From NCBI GenBank assembly GCA_020028115.1, contig JAHWYA010000163.1, positions 1 to 5,591 on the forward strand: a stretch of DNA of 5,591 nucleotides, given 5' to 3'. This DNA comes from Anaeromyxobacter sp. (lineage in GTDB: Bacteria > Myxococcota > Myxococcia > Myxococcales > Anaeromyxobacteraceae). The notes beneath the pieces were generated by a model that saw only the letters and a list, made by a program, of their open reading frames with translations, was not told the DNA's origin and did not search any database. A program made the position numbers and the translations under genes. Positions 1 through 5,591 of this stretch are shown here, in pieces. The stretch's first letter is position 1; each line of letters starts with the position of its first letter.

Positions 1-1233
1 GCCGATCTTCACCGGGTCGACCGCGAGGGCGAAGGGCTCGTGCCCGAGAACGGGCGCGCCGGTCGCACCCGGCGACGAAGTGTCGGCCCCGAACCGCGCG
101 AGGGCGCCGGTCTCGTCGTCGTAGATCCAGAGCTCGCCCGATCCGGTGAGCGCGGCGACGGCGTCGCGCAGCCCCCCGCCGCGCGGGGGCAGGACGCGGA
201 CGTCCTGCGCGCCGAAGCCGATGTCCATCGCGGCGACGACCTGCGGGTCCACCCCGCCGGCCGCCGTGTCGACGAGGTCGAGGACGACGAGGAGGCCGCC
301 GAAGTCGGTGTTGCGGCCGCCCACCGCGGCGGCGGCCGGTCCGTCGTAGAGCCGCGCCGTCACGAAGGCACGGCGGGGCTGGCCGTCGACCGGGTGGCCG
401 AGCGCGATCGAGCGGAGCTCGAGGGCGGTCGAGCCGCCCGCGAGCGGCAGCGTCGCCTCGCCCACGGTGCACCCGCCGGCCGCGGGCGCCGCGCCGAGCG
501 TGCAGCCGGCGAGATCGATCCAGCGGAGCGGGGTCGGGGCGCCCGTCGCGAGGCCGGCCACGTAGAGCCGGTCGCGCTCGCGATCGTACGCGAACGCGCG
601 CGCGGGTCCCGCTCCCAGCGAGACGGACCGGAGGGCGCCGGTCGTCAGGTCGAGCTCGGTCACCCGCGCGCTGGCGTCCGCCGTCGACAGGTACCCGGCG
701 AAGGCGCGGGCGCGGCCCGTCCGGCAGGCGACGGCGACCGCGAAGGGATCCCGGAACGGCGCGCCGATCCCGCAGCGCGCCCCCGGCGCGTCGCAGGAGA
801 GCGTCCCGTCCGCGGCCACGTGGACGACGTCGAGCGTGTTCGAGCCGCGCGTCCCGAAGACGGCGAGCGCCGAAGCGGACGGAAACGCCGCCGTGATCGC
901 GGTCCCGCACGCCTCGGCGTCGGGGACGCCCGGGCCGGGCTGGTCGGCGCGCGCGACGGCGAGCTCGCCCGCGAAGGACCGGACCGTGACGGCGCCCGCG
1001 ACCCGGACGCTGTCGAGCGACGACGGGTCGAGCGCGAGGACGGTGCCGCCGGTCGCCGCGTCGTAGAGGAGGTCGGCGTTCGACGACGCGACGAGGACCA
1101 GGCCGTCGTGGACGGCGAGCCCCGTGGGCAGCCGGATCCGGTCGAGCGGCGCGGAAGGCGGCTTCACCTCCGTGCCGCACGCGGCGAGGGCCGCCACCGC
1201 GAACCACGCCAACCTACGGCCGAACCCGAGCAC
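1..1233 (-). CDS. Exported lipoprotein with beta-propeller-like repeats (C-terminus beyond the window)
   Basis: The reading frame is open from a GTG at 1233 to the left edge, giving 411 residues without a stop codon; the end is not in the window. The N-terminus is a short lipoprotein signal peptide: two Arg at 6-7, a hydrophobic stretch at 8-18, and a lipobox LAAC with Cys19 as the expected lipidated residue. The mature part has recurring strand-like blocks of the YncE/NHL propeller style, for example RIRLPTGLAVHDGLVLVAS (32-50), AFAYDRERDRLYVAGL (213-228), GELWIYDDETGALARF (366-381) and GHEPFALAVDP (397-407). Six further Cys (109, 147, 154, 170, 244, 255) could form disulfides outside the cytoplasm. 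It probably sits in the outer membrane or periplasm. The start is supported by an AGGAGG six bases upstream. It follows glyS by 26 bp on the same strand, so co-transcription is possible. No specific function is recognised. Gene reality is well supported; the propeller fold is inferred from pattern only. Confidence 0.85.
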   Translation of the reverse strand, partial: MLGFGRRLAWFAVAALAACGTEVKPPSAPLDRIRLPTGLAVHDGLVLVASSNADLLYDAATGGTVLALDPSSLDSVRVAGAVTVRSFAGELAVARADQPGPGVPDAEACGTAITAAFPSASALAVFGTRGSNTLDVVHVAADGTLSCDAPGARCGIGAPFRDPFAVAVACRTGRARAFAGYLSTADASARVTELDLTTGALRSVSLGAGPARAFAYDRERDRLYVAGLATGAPTPLRWIDLAGCTLGAAPAAGGCTVGEATLPLAGGSTALELRSIALGHPVDGQPRRAFVTARLYDGPAAAAVGGRNTDFGGLLVVLDLVDTAAGGVDPQVVAAMDIGFGAQDVRVLPPRGGGLRDAVAALTGSGELWIYDDETGALARFGADTSSPGATGAPVLGHEPFALAVDPVKIG

Positions 1234-1239
1234 TCCGTG

Positions 1240-1245
1240 CCTCCT
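1240..1245 (-). promoter_or_regulatory. Ribosome binding site of the lipoprotein gene
   Basis: AGGAGG on the minus strand lies six bases before the GTG at 1233. It fixes the start, which in turn places the lipobox Cys at residue 19 as expected for a short lipoprotein signal. The site lies in the 26-bp gap after the glyS stop codon, and no terminator-like hairpin with a U-tract is seen in that gap. Confidence 0.75.
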
Positions 1246-1259
1246 CACGCCCGGGGCTC

Positions 1260-3371
1260 TCACGCCTGGGGCTGCTGCGCCTGCGGGGGAAGCTCCGCCT
1301 GGATCTTGCGGAAGTCCGCCACGTCGGCGAACAGCGACGCGACCCGCCGCATCAGGCCGAGGCGGTTCGCCCGCAGCGCGGGCTCCTCGGCCATCACGAG
1401 CACGTCGTCGAAGAACTGCGCCACCGCAGGCTCGAGGGTCGCCACGTTCTTCAGCACCGCGGGGTAGTTCCGGTGCTGGCGGAACGAGACGGCCTCCGCC
1501 TCGACGCGCTCGAGCTCGGCGAGGAGGCGGCGCTCCGCCTCGTCGCGGAGGAGCGCCGGGTCGACGCGGGCCGCGCCCGGGCCGCCGGCCTTCTCCTGGA
1601 TGTTCGCGACGCGCTTGAACGCCAGCGCGAGCGGGACGAAGTCCGGCCGCGCCTTCACCTCGGCGAGCGCCTCGAGCCGCTGCCGCGCGTCGACGACGTC
1701 GTCGAACCCGGCGGCGAGGACCGCCTCGACGAGGTCCGACGGGAACTCCTCGCTCCACTGCGCCCGGAGCCGGCCGCGGACGAAGTCGAGCACCTGCTCG
1801 GCGACCACCGCGCGATCCTGCGCGAGCTTCACGCCCGCGAGCGCGTTCAGCGTCTCCTCCACCGCCGCGGCGAGCGACAGGTGGTAGCCCCGGTCGAGCA
1901 GGAGCCGGAGGATCCCGATCGCCGCGCGGCGCAGGCCGAACGGGTCGGCGGCGCCGGTGGCCTTCTCCCCCACCCCGACGATCCCGACGAGCTGGTGCAG
2001 CCGGTCGGCGAGGCCGACGAGCGCGCCGAGGTCGCCGCGCGGCAGCTCGCCGGTGGCGCCCACCGGCCGGTAGTGGTCCTCGATGCCGTCGGCGATCTCG
2101 AGCTTCATCCCCTCGATCCGGGCGTAGTGCGCGCCCATGATGCCCTGGAGCTCGGGGAACTCGCCGACCATGCCGGTCGTGAGGTCGGTCTTGGCGAGCC
2201 GCGCGACCTCGACGACGTCGGCGACGAGCGCCTCCTTCCCGAGCGCGCGCGCGAGGGCGCTCGCGACGGCCGCCATCCGGTTCGTGCGGTCGAGCTCGCT
2301 CCCGAGCTTCGCCTGGTACGTCCGGCGGCCGAGCGCCTCGATCCGATCGCGGAGCTTCCTCTTCTTGTCCTCCTCGAAGAAGAACCGCGCGTCCGCGAGG
2401 CGGGCGCGGAGCACGCGCTCGTAGCCGTGCCGCGCGACCTTCGGGTCCTTCACCGGCGTGCCGGCCACCGCGACGAAGCGGTTCTTGAGCTTCCCCGCCC
2501 CGTCCACCACCGCGAAGTAGCGCTGGTGGCTGCGCATCTCGGAGATGACCACCTCCGCCGGCAGGTCGAGGTTCTGCTTCTCGAACTCGCCGGGGATGCC
2601 CGTCGGGAACTCGACGAGGTTCGTCACCTCGTCGACGAGGCCGGGGTTCTCGAGGGCGCGGCCGCCGGCGGCCTTCGCCGCCTTCGCCACCTCGCGCTCG
2701 ACGAGGGCGCGGCGCGCGACCGGATCCACGACGACGAACGCCTTCTGGAGCTTCGCGACGTAGTCCTCGGGCTTCCCGGTGAGCCGGATCGCCTTCGGCG
2801 CCTTGAAGCGGTGACCGTAGGTCACCGAGCCCGAGACGACCTCGCCGAAGCGGACCTTGAGCGGCCGCCCGCCGTGGAGCGCGACGATCCACCGGACCGG
2901 CCGCGCGAACGTGACGTCGTCGTGGCGGGAGCGCATCGACTTGCGGAACCTGAGCCCGGCGATGAGCCGCTCGACGAGCGCGGGCAGCACCTGCTCCGCC
3001 TTGCGCCCCTTCTCGATCCGGGTCACCGCGACGCGCTCGCCCTTCGGCGTCTGCTTGCGCTCGAGGGCCGCGACGTCGACGCCCTGGCTCTTCGCGAACC
3101 CGAGGGCGGCCTGGGTGGGCTTCCCCTCCGCGTCGAACGCCTGCGTGACCGGCGGCCCGAAGGCCTCGGTCCTCGCGTCGCCCTGCTTCGGCGCGACGTC
3201 GCGCGCCCACACCGCGAGCCGGCGCGGCGTGCCGGCCGCCTTCACCTCGCCGTGGCCGAGCCGCGCGTCGTCGAGCGCCTTCGCGAGGTCGCGCTCGAGC
3301 TGCTCGAGCGCGACCGGCACGAAGCCCGCCGGGATCTCCTCCGCGCCGATCTCCACCAGAAGGTCCGCCAT
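1260..3371 (-). CDS. glyS: Glycyl-tRNA synthetase beta subunit
   Basis: Beta chain of the bacterial heterotetrameric GlyRS, a cytoplasmic enzyme that attaches glycine to tRNA-Gly. The beta chain mainly recognises and binds the tRNA, while the alpha chain carries the catalytic core. The 703 residues are close to the E. coli length of 689. Family landmarks appear in order: LLVEIGAEEIP (4-14), GTPRRLAV (47-54), FARPVRWIVAL (155-165), VEFPTGIPGEF (253-263), EVVISEMRSHQRYFAV (273-288), KTDLTTGMVGEFPELQG (394-410, in the HD-like region), DPFGLRRAAIGILRL (476-490), and a C-terminal DALR-type anticodon-binding part with FFDDVLVMAEEPALRANRLGLM (653-674). The ATG start is two bases after the glyQ stop, and GAGGTGA (ending in the glyQ TGA) with GGGAGG further up serves as ribosome site, so translation is probably coupled to glyQ. 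One oddity is ADRLH (455-459), where E. coli GlyS has ADKMD. Confidence 0.97.
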   Translation of the reverse strand: MADLLVEIGAEEIPAGFVPVALEQLERDLAKALDDARLGHGEVKAAGTPRRLAVWARDVAPKQGDARTEAFGPPVTQAFDAEGKPTQAALGFAKSQGVDVAALERKQTPKGERVAVTRIEKGRKAEQVLPALVERLIAGLRFRKSMRSRHDDVTFARPVRWIVALHGGRPLKVRFGEVVSGSVTYGHRFKAPKAIRLTGKPEDYVAKLQKAFVVVDPVARRALVEREVAKAAKAAGGRALENPGLVDEVTNLVEFPTGIPGEFEKQNLDLPAEVVISEMRSHQRYFAVVDGAGKLKNRFVAVAGTPVKDPKVARHGYERVLRARLADARFFFEEDKKRKLRDRIEALGRRTYQAKLGSELDRTNRMAAVASALARALGKEALVADVVEVARLAKTDLTTGMVGEFPELQGIMGAHYARIEGMKLEIADGIEDHYRPVGATGELPRGDLGALVGLADRLHQLVGIVGVGEKATGAADPFGLRRAAIGILRLLLDRGYHLSLAAAVEETLNALAGVKLAQDRAVVAEQVLDFVRGRLRAQWSEEFPSDLVEAVLAAGFDDVVDARQRLEALAEVKARPDFVPLALAFKRVANIQEKAGGPGAARVDPALLRDEAERRLLAELERVEAEAVSFRQHRNYPAVLKNVATLEPAVAQFFDDVLVMAEEPALRANRLGLMRRVASLFADVADFRKIQAELPPQAQQPQA

Positions 3372-3373
3372 GG

Positions 3374-4303
3374 TCACCTCGCCTCCCGCGCCTCGCGGGC
3401 CGCCCGCGCCGCCTCCACCGCCTTCTTCCGCTGGGCCGCCGGGAGGAGCGGGAACCCGAGCGTCTCGCGCGAGTCGAGGTACCCCTTCGCGCACTCGTGG
3501 GCGAGGGCGCGGACGCGCCCGATGTACGCCGCGCGCTCCGTGACGCTGATCGCGCCGCGGGCGTCGAGGTTGTTGAACGCGTGCGAGCACTTCAGGCAGT
3601 AGTCGTACGCCGGCAGCGGCAGCTTCAGGCCGATGAGCCGCTTGCACTCCGCCTCGTAGGTGTCGAACAGCCCGAACAGCATCTTCGGATCCGACGCGCG
3701 GAACGAGTACTCGCTCATCTCCACCTCGTTGCGGTGGAAGACCTCGCGGTACTTGACGCCCTTCACCCACTCGACGTCGAAGACGTTCTCGACGTCCTGC
3801 AGGTACATCGCGATCCGCTCGAGCCCGTAGGTGAGCTCGGCCGCGACGGGCCGCACCTCGAACCCGCCGGCCTGCTGGAAGTAGGTGTACTGGGTGATCT
3901 CCATCCCGTCGCACCAGACCTCCCAGCCGAGGCCCCAGGCGCCGAGCGTCGGGCTCTCCCAGTCGTCCTCGACGAAGCGGAGGTCGTGCTCGAGGGGATC
4001 GATCCCGATCGCCTTCAGCGACCCGAGGTAGATCTCCTGAACGTCGGGCGGGTTCGGCTTCAGGATCACCTGGAACTGGTGGTGCTGGTACAGGCGGTTC
4101 GGGTTCTCGCCGAAGCGGCCGTCGGCGGGGCGCCGCGAGGGCTCCACGTACGCGACGTTCCAGGGCTCGGGACCGAGCACGCGCAGGTACGTGGCGGGGT
4201 TCATCGTCCCGGCGCCGACCTCCTGATCGTACCCCTGCGCGAGGATGCAGTTCCGGCTCGCCCAGTAAGACTGGAGCTTCAGGATGAGGTCCTGGAAATA
4301 CAC
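3374..4303 (-). CDS. glyQ: Glycyl-tRNA synthetase alpha subunit
   Basis: Catalytic class II core of bacterial GlyRS; it forms glycyl-adenylate from glycine and ATP and works with GlyS. The 309 residues compare with 303 in E. coli. Visible signatures: [13 protein letters not shown] (3-15), EVGAGTMNP (28-36), the motif 2 region [20 protein letters not shown] (51-70) with FQVILKP (77-83), the strongly conserved [20 protein letters not shown] (121-140), motif 3 [12 protein letters not shown] (156-167), and [12 protein letters not shown] (246-257). The GTG start at 4303 has GAGGAG seven bases upstream, and the protein begins right at the conserved YFQDLI, so no longer N-terminus is needed. After the conserved LGFP (282-285) there is a tail of about 24 residues ending in Ala/Arg/Glu triplets (AAREAREAR) that is longer and more charged than the E. 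coli end. The DNA for that tail also holds the glyS ribosome site. glyS follows after 2 bp. Confidence 0.97.
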   Translation of the reverse strand: MYFQDLILKLQSYWASRNCILAQGYDQEVGAGTMNPATYLRVLGPEPWNVAYVEPSRRPADGRFGENPNRLYQHHQFQVILKPNPPDVQEIYLGSLKAIGIDPLEHDLRFVEDDWESPTLGAWGLGWEVWCDGMEITQYTYFQQAGGFEVRPVAAELTYGLERIAMYLQDVENVFDVEWVKGVKYREVFHRNEVEMSEYSFRASDPKMLFGLFDTYEAECKRLIGLKLPLPAYDYCLKCSHAFNNLDARGAISVTERAAYIGRVRALAHECAKGYLDSRETLGFPLLPAAQRKKAVEAARAAREAREAR

Positions 4304-4310
4304 GAGTCTT

Positions 4311-4316
4311 CTCCTC
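4311..4316 (-). promoter_or_regulatory. Ribosome binding site of glyQ
   Basis: GAGGAG on the minus strand, seven bases before the GTG codon at 4301-4303. It decides the non-ATG start; the following codons give the conserved GlyQ N-terminus [10 protein letters not shown]. Confidence 0.75.
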
Positions 4317-4348
4317 GGGTTCGCGCGGTGAGGCGCGCGGCCTCCGGG

Positions 4349-4387
4349 CTTCGGGAACCGGCACGGTAGGGCCGTAAGGCCCCGAAG
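4349..4387 (-). repeat. Overlapping inverted repeats between the kinase gene and glyQ
   Basis: CTTCGGG and CCCGAAG (4349-4355 and 4381-4387) form a perfect 7-bp inverted repeat around a 25-base loop, starting immediately after the kinase stop codon. A second perfect repeat, GGGCC/GGCCC (4369-4373 and 4378-4382), shares bases with the first, so the two hairpins are partly exclusive. No U-tract follows on the minus strand, so this is not a standard intrinsic terminator. It could be a weak terminator, a leader structure or an operator, or be chance in GC-rich DNA. A third small repeat, GAGGC-N5-GCCTC (4330-4344), lies just downstream in the same spacer. Confidence 0.4.
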
Positions 4388-4391
4388 TCAA
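4363..4391 (-). promoter_or_regulatory. Candidate sigma-70-like promoter for glyQ-glyS
   Basis: On the minus strand TTGACT (4386-4391) overlaps the stop codon of the upstream kinase. It is followed, after exactly 17 bases, by TACCGT (4363-4368). The -35 hexamer matches TTGACA at five of six positions; the -10 hexamer is weak, matching TATAAT at only three of six. A start near 4356 would give a leader of roughly 50 bases before the glyQ GTG. The spacer contains a perfect 5-bp inverted repeat, GGGCC-N4-GGCCC (4369-4382), a position where a regulator could bind. This is pattern matching in a GC-rich genome, so the call is tentative. Confidence 0.3.
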
Positions 4392-5341
4392 TCGGAGATC
4401 TCGCCCGCGCGGGGCAGTCCCGCGACCGCTCCGAGACGCCCGACGACGCGTCCCGCGACGCGGCACGCGAACGCCGCCGCGCGCTCGAGATCGGCGCGCG
4501 CGAGGGCGCCCGGCGGGCCGCTCCGCGCGAGCACCGAGAGCAACCCGGCGACGAACGCGTCCCCCGCGCCGGTCGTGTCCACCGCCTCGACGCGCTCCGC
4601 CGGCACCCGGACGACGTCACCGCCGCGCCGCACGAGGGCGCCGGCCGCGCCGAGCGTCACGCAGGCGATCTCGACGCCCATCTCGACGAGCCGCGCCGCG
4701 GCCCGCTCCGGGGCGCGCTCGCCGGTGCAGAGCTCCGTCTCGTCGTCCGCGACCTTCACGAGGGTGCACGCCGGGATGACGTCGGCGCACAGGCGGCGCA
4801 GCGGCGCGACCTCGTCCCACAGGTGGAGGCGCACGTTGGGATCGAACGAGACGAGGACCCCGAGCTCGCGCGCCGCGGCGACGGCGGCCCGGAGCGCCGC
4901 CCGCCCCTCCTCGAGGAGGTGGGCGGAGGAGCCGACGTGGAGCCAGCGCGCGCGTCCGAACAGCGCGCGATCGACGTCGGCGGGCGCGACGAGCTTGTCC
5001 GCGGAGAAGCGGGCGTTCGGCGAGAAGAAGGTGCGCTCGCCGCGCGCGTCGAGCGCGACGAACCACAGGCCCGTCGGGCGCTCGCGGGCGAAGCGAAACG
5101 CGCAGGTCACCCCCTCCGCGCCGAGCCGCTGCGCGAGGAGCCGCCCGAAGGGATCGTCGCCCACGACGCCCCGGAAGCCGACCTGCAGCCCGAGCCGGGC
5201 GAGCCCGGTCGCCACGTTCGCCGGCGCGCCGCCGGGGCACGGCTCGAACCGGCCGCAATCCTCGAGCGGGCCGCGCCGCTCCGGGAGGAGGTCCACGAGG
5301 GCCTCGCCAAAGCAGAGGATGTCGAGGTCACGGGTCGACAC
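4388..5341 (-). CDS. PfkB-family carbohydrate kinase, probable fructokinase
   Basis: A cytoplasmic kinase that transfers phosphate from ATP to a sugar hydroxyl, in the ribokinase/PfkB family. Its 317 residues are typical of the family. It opens with ILCFGEALVDLLP (8-20), then PfkB signature 1, GGAPANVATGLARLG (37-51), GDDPFG (61-66), and the sugar-contact/lid region around RPTGLWFVALD (88-98). SFDPNVRLHLW (165-175) has the DPN-R-LW pattern common in fructokinases. VTLGAAGALV (228-237) leads to signature 2, DTTGAGDAFVAGLL (255-268), with anion hole GAGD and catalytic base Asp261. Fructose as substrate is inferred from the general pattern; another sugar or a nucleoside cannot be excluded. The GTG start at 5341 has GAGGTG four bases upstream, and there is no in-frame ATG or GTG between it and the in-frame TGA in the repeat spacer. 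It lies between recO and glyQ without a visible promoter of its own. Confidence 0.93.
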   Translation of the reverse strand: MSTRDLDILCFGEALVDLLPERRGPLEDCGRFEPCPGGAPANVATGLARLGLQVGFRGVVGDDPFGRLLAQRLGAEGVTCAFRFARERPTGLWFVALDARGERTFFSPNARFSADKLVAPADVDRALFGRARWLHVGSSAHLLEEGRAALRAAVAAARELGVLVSFDPNVRLHLWDEVAPLRRLCADVIPACTLVKVADDETELCTGERAPERAAARLVEMGVEIACVTLGAAGALVRRGGDVVRVPAERVEAVDTTGAGDAFVAGLLSVLARSGPPGALARADLERAAAFACRVAGRVVGRLGAVAGLPRAGEISD

Positions 5342-5345
5342 GAAA

Positions 5346-5351
5346 CACCTC
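5346..5351 (-). promoter_or_regulatory. Ribosome binding site of the sugar kinase gene
   Basis: GAGGTG on the minus strand, four bases before the GTG at 5339-5341. It lies at the very end of the hexamer repeat spacer, so any folding of the repeats could affect access to it. Confidence 0.6.
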
Positions 5352-5386
5352 GTGGTCGTGGACGTCGTCGTGGTCGTGGTCGTGGT
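5351..5386 (+). repeat. Hexamer array, arm 1 (six CGTGGT-type units)
   Basis: Six consecutive hexamers read on the plus strand as CGTGGT, CGTGGA, CGTCGT, CGTGGT, CGTGGT, CGTGGT. The array sits directly upstream of the kinase ribosome site. The same CGTGRN hexamer occurs in the opposite orientation 20 bases away (5407-5460), so the two arrays form an imperfect inverted pair. For example CGTGGACGT (5357-5365) is fully complementary to three copies of ACGTCCACG in the other arm. Confidence 0.85.
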
Positions 5387-5406
5387 CGCGAGCTCGAGCA
5401 GAGTTG

Positions 5407-5460
5407 ATCACGCTCACGTCCACGCTCACGTCCACGTCCACCTCCACGTTCACGTCCACG
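5407..5460 (-). repeat. Hexamer array, arm 2 (nine CGTGRN units)
   Basis: Nine consecutive hexamers on the minus strand start right after the recO stop: CGTGGA, CGTGAA, CGTGGA, GGTGGA, CGTGGA, CGTGAG, CGTGGA, CGTGAG, CGTGAT. They are separated from arm 1 by 20 bases containing two overlapping palindromes, CGAGCTCG (5389-5396) and GCTCGAGC (5392-5399). As RNA, the two arms could form a long imperfect stem in several registers. In one frame the spacer encodes an Asp/Val- then Asp/His-rich peptide overlapping the kinase start; in the recO frame it reads Arg/Gly/Glu then Arg/Pro. The role is unknown; simple-sequence expansion, a terminator-like fold or a short leader frame are all possible. Confidence 0.88.
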
Positions 5461-5591
5461 TTATTCGAGCACCGAGCTCACCTCGTCCAGGAACCGGCGC
5501 GCGGAGAGCCGGTGACCGAGGTGGTGCTCGATGAACGCCGCGAGGGCGTCGCGCGCCTCGCGCCCGGCGGGGGGCGCGAGCGGCTCCGCCT
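5461..5591 (-). CDS. recO: Probable DNA repair protein RecO, C-terminal end only
   Basis: Only the last 42 codons and the TAA stop (5461-5463) are in the window; the gene runs off the right edge. The visible peptide includes ARDALAAFIEHHLGHRLSAR followed by RFLDEVSSVLE, which resembles the end of RecO proteins, where a helix carrying HLG and a following SR-F/L stretch close the helical C-terminal domain. RecO helps load RecA on single-stranded DNA by displacing SSB in the RecFOR recombination pathway. Gene order supports the call: recO lies directly upstream of glyQ-glyS in Bacillus subtilis, and here it is upstream of glyQ with one kinase gene between. The zinc-binding and OB-fold parts that would settle identity are outside the window. 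The coding frame is confident; the name is a family resemblance plus context. Confidence 0.65.
   Translation of the reverse strand, partial: AEPLAPPAGREARDALAAFIEHHLGHRLSARRFLDEVSSVLE

Noticed and set aside
40..1467. Long plus-strand open frame antisense to the lipoprotein and the glyS end
   Set aside because: The translation is Arg/Gly/Ala/Glu-rich low-complexity sequence with no family features, and it lies codon-aligned opposite a minus-strand gene with a lipobox and ribosome site. Such mirror frames are expected at very high GC because TTA, CTA and TCA codons are rare.
1473..3602. 709-codon plus-strand open frame opposite glyS
   Set aside because: It is antisense to unmistakable GlyS sequence, is dominated by Arg/Leu/Glu/Asp, and has no recognisable domain. 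It is a high-GC shadow.
4349..4387. Intrinsic terminator after the sugar kinase
   Set aside because: The inverted repeats can form a stem, but no U-tract follows on the minus strand, so it was kept only as a repeat with unknown role.
4304..4387. T-box glycine riboswitch in front of glyQ
   Set aside because: The leader is only about 50-84 bases and shows no T-box consensus or terminator/antiterminator pair; T-boxes are also mainly a Gram-positive device.
3372..4466. Upstream extension of the glyS frame to 4466, giving a 1068-residue protein
   Set aside because: The added 365 residues are the out-of-frame reading of glyQ, rich in Arg/Pro. The ATG at 3371 has a ribosome site and begins the conserved MADLLVEIGAEEIP.
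5351..5460. CRISPR array or mobile-element end
   Set aside because: The repeat unit is six bases with no unique spacers, and no cas gene, transposase or target-site duplication is present. It is simple-sequence repetition in two orientations.
4575..5534. Plus-strand frame with runs of Val and His-Val dipeptides over the repeat spacer
   Set aside because: The striking VVVV and HVHV runs come from the hexamer arrays, and the rest is the antisense of the sugar kinase gene. It has no ribosome site or domain support.

Overview
This is a GC-rich window (roughly 70% or more G+C by eye, with codon third positions almost all G or C). It carries five genes, all on the minus strand, packed with short gaps. 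In transcription order (right to left) they are: the last 42 codons of a probable recO; a PfkB-family sugar kinase of fructokinase type; glyQ and glyS, the alpha and beta subunits of bacterial glycyl-tRNA synthetase; and the first 411 codons of an exported lipoprotein that looks like a beta-propeller. Base composition, the split alpha/beta GlyRS, GTG starts with strong GGAGG-type ribosome sites, and the large low-complexity lipoprotein suggest a Myxococcota-type bacterium such as an Anaeromyxobacter relative. The taxonomy is inference from style, not from a marker.

Layout. 5461-5591 is the recO 3' end. 5342-5460 is a 119-bp spacer made almost entirely of two opposed arrays of a CGTGRN hexamer. 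4388-5341 is the sugar kinase. 4304-4387 is an 84-bp spacer with a candidate sigma-70-like promoter and overlapping inverted repeats in front of glyQ. 3374-4303 is glyQ. After only 2 bp comes glyS (1260-3371), and after 26 bp the lipoprotein gene (1233 to beyond the left edge). No RNA gene, mobile element or CRISPR was seen, and no stretch over 300 bases lacks a gene.

How the genes fit together. GlyQ and GlyS form one enzyme that charges tRNA-Gly, and their near-overlap fits coupled translation. recO next to glyQ-glyS is an arrangement known from other bacteria (for example Bacillus subtilis). Here the sugar kinase lies between them. The kinase and the lipoprotein have no evident functional link to tRNA charging.

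Most of the window is ordinary housekeeping sequence. The part that merits attention is the 5342-5460 spacer. Its inverted hexamer arrays can fold, and they also encode an Asp/His-rich small reading frame that overlaps the kinase start. No convincing new multi-gene system is visible.
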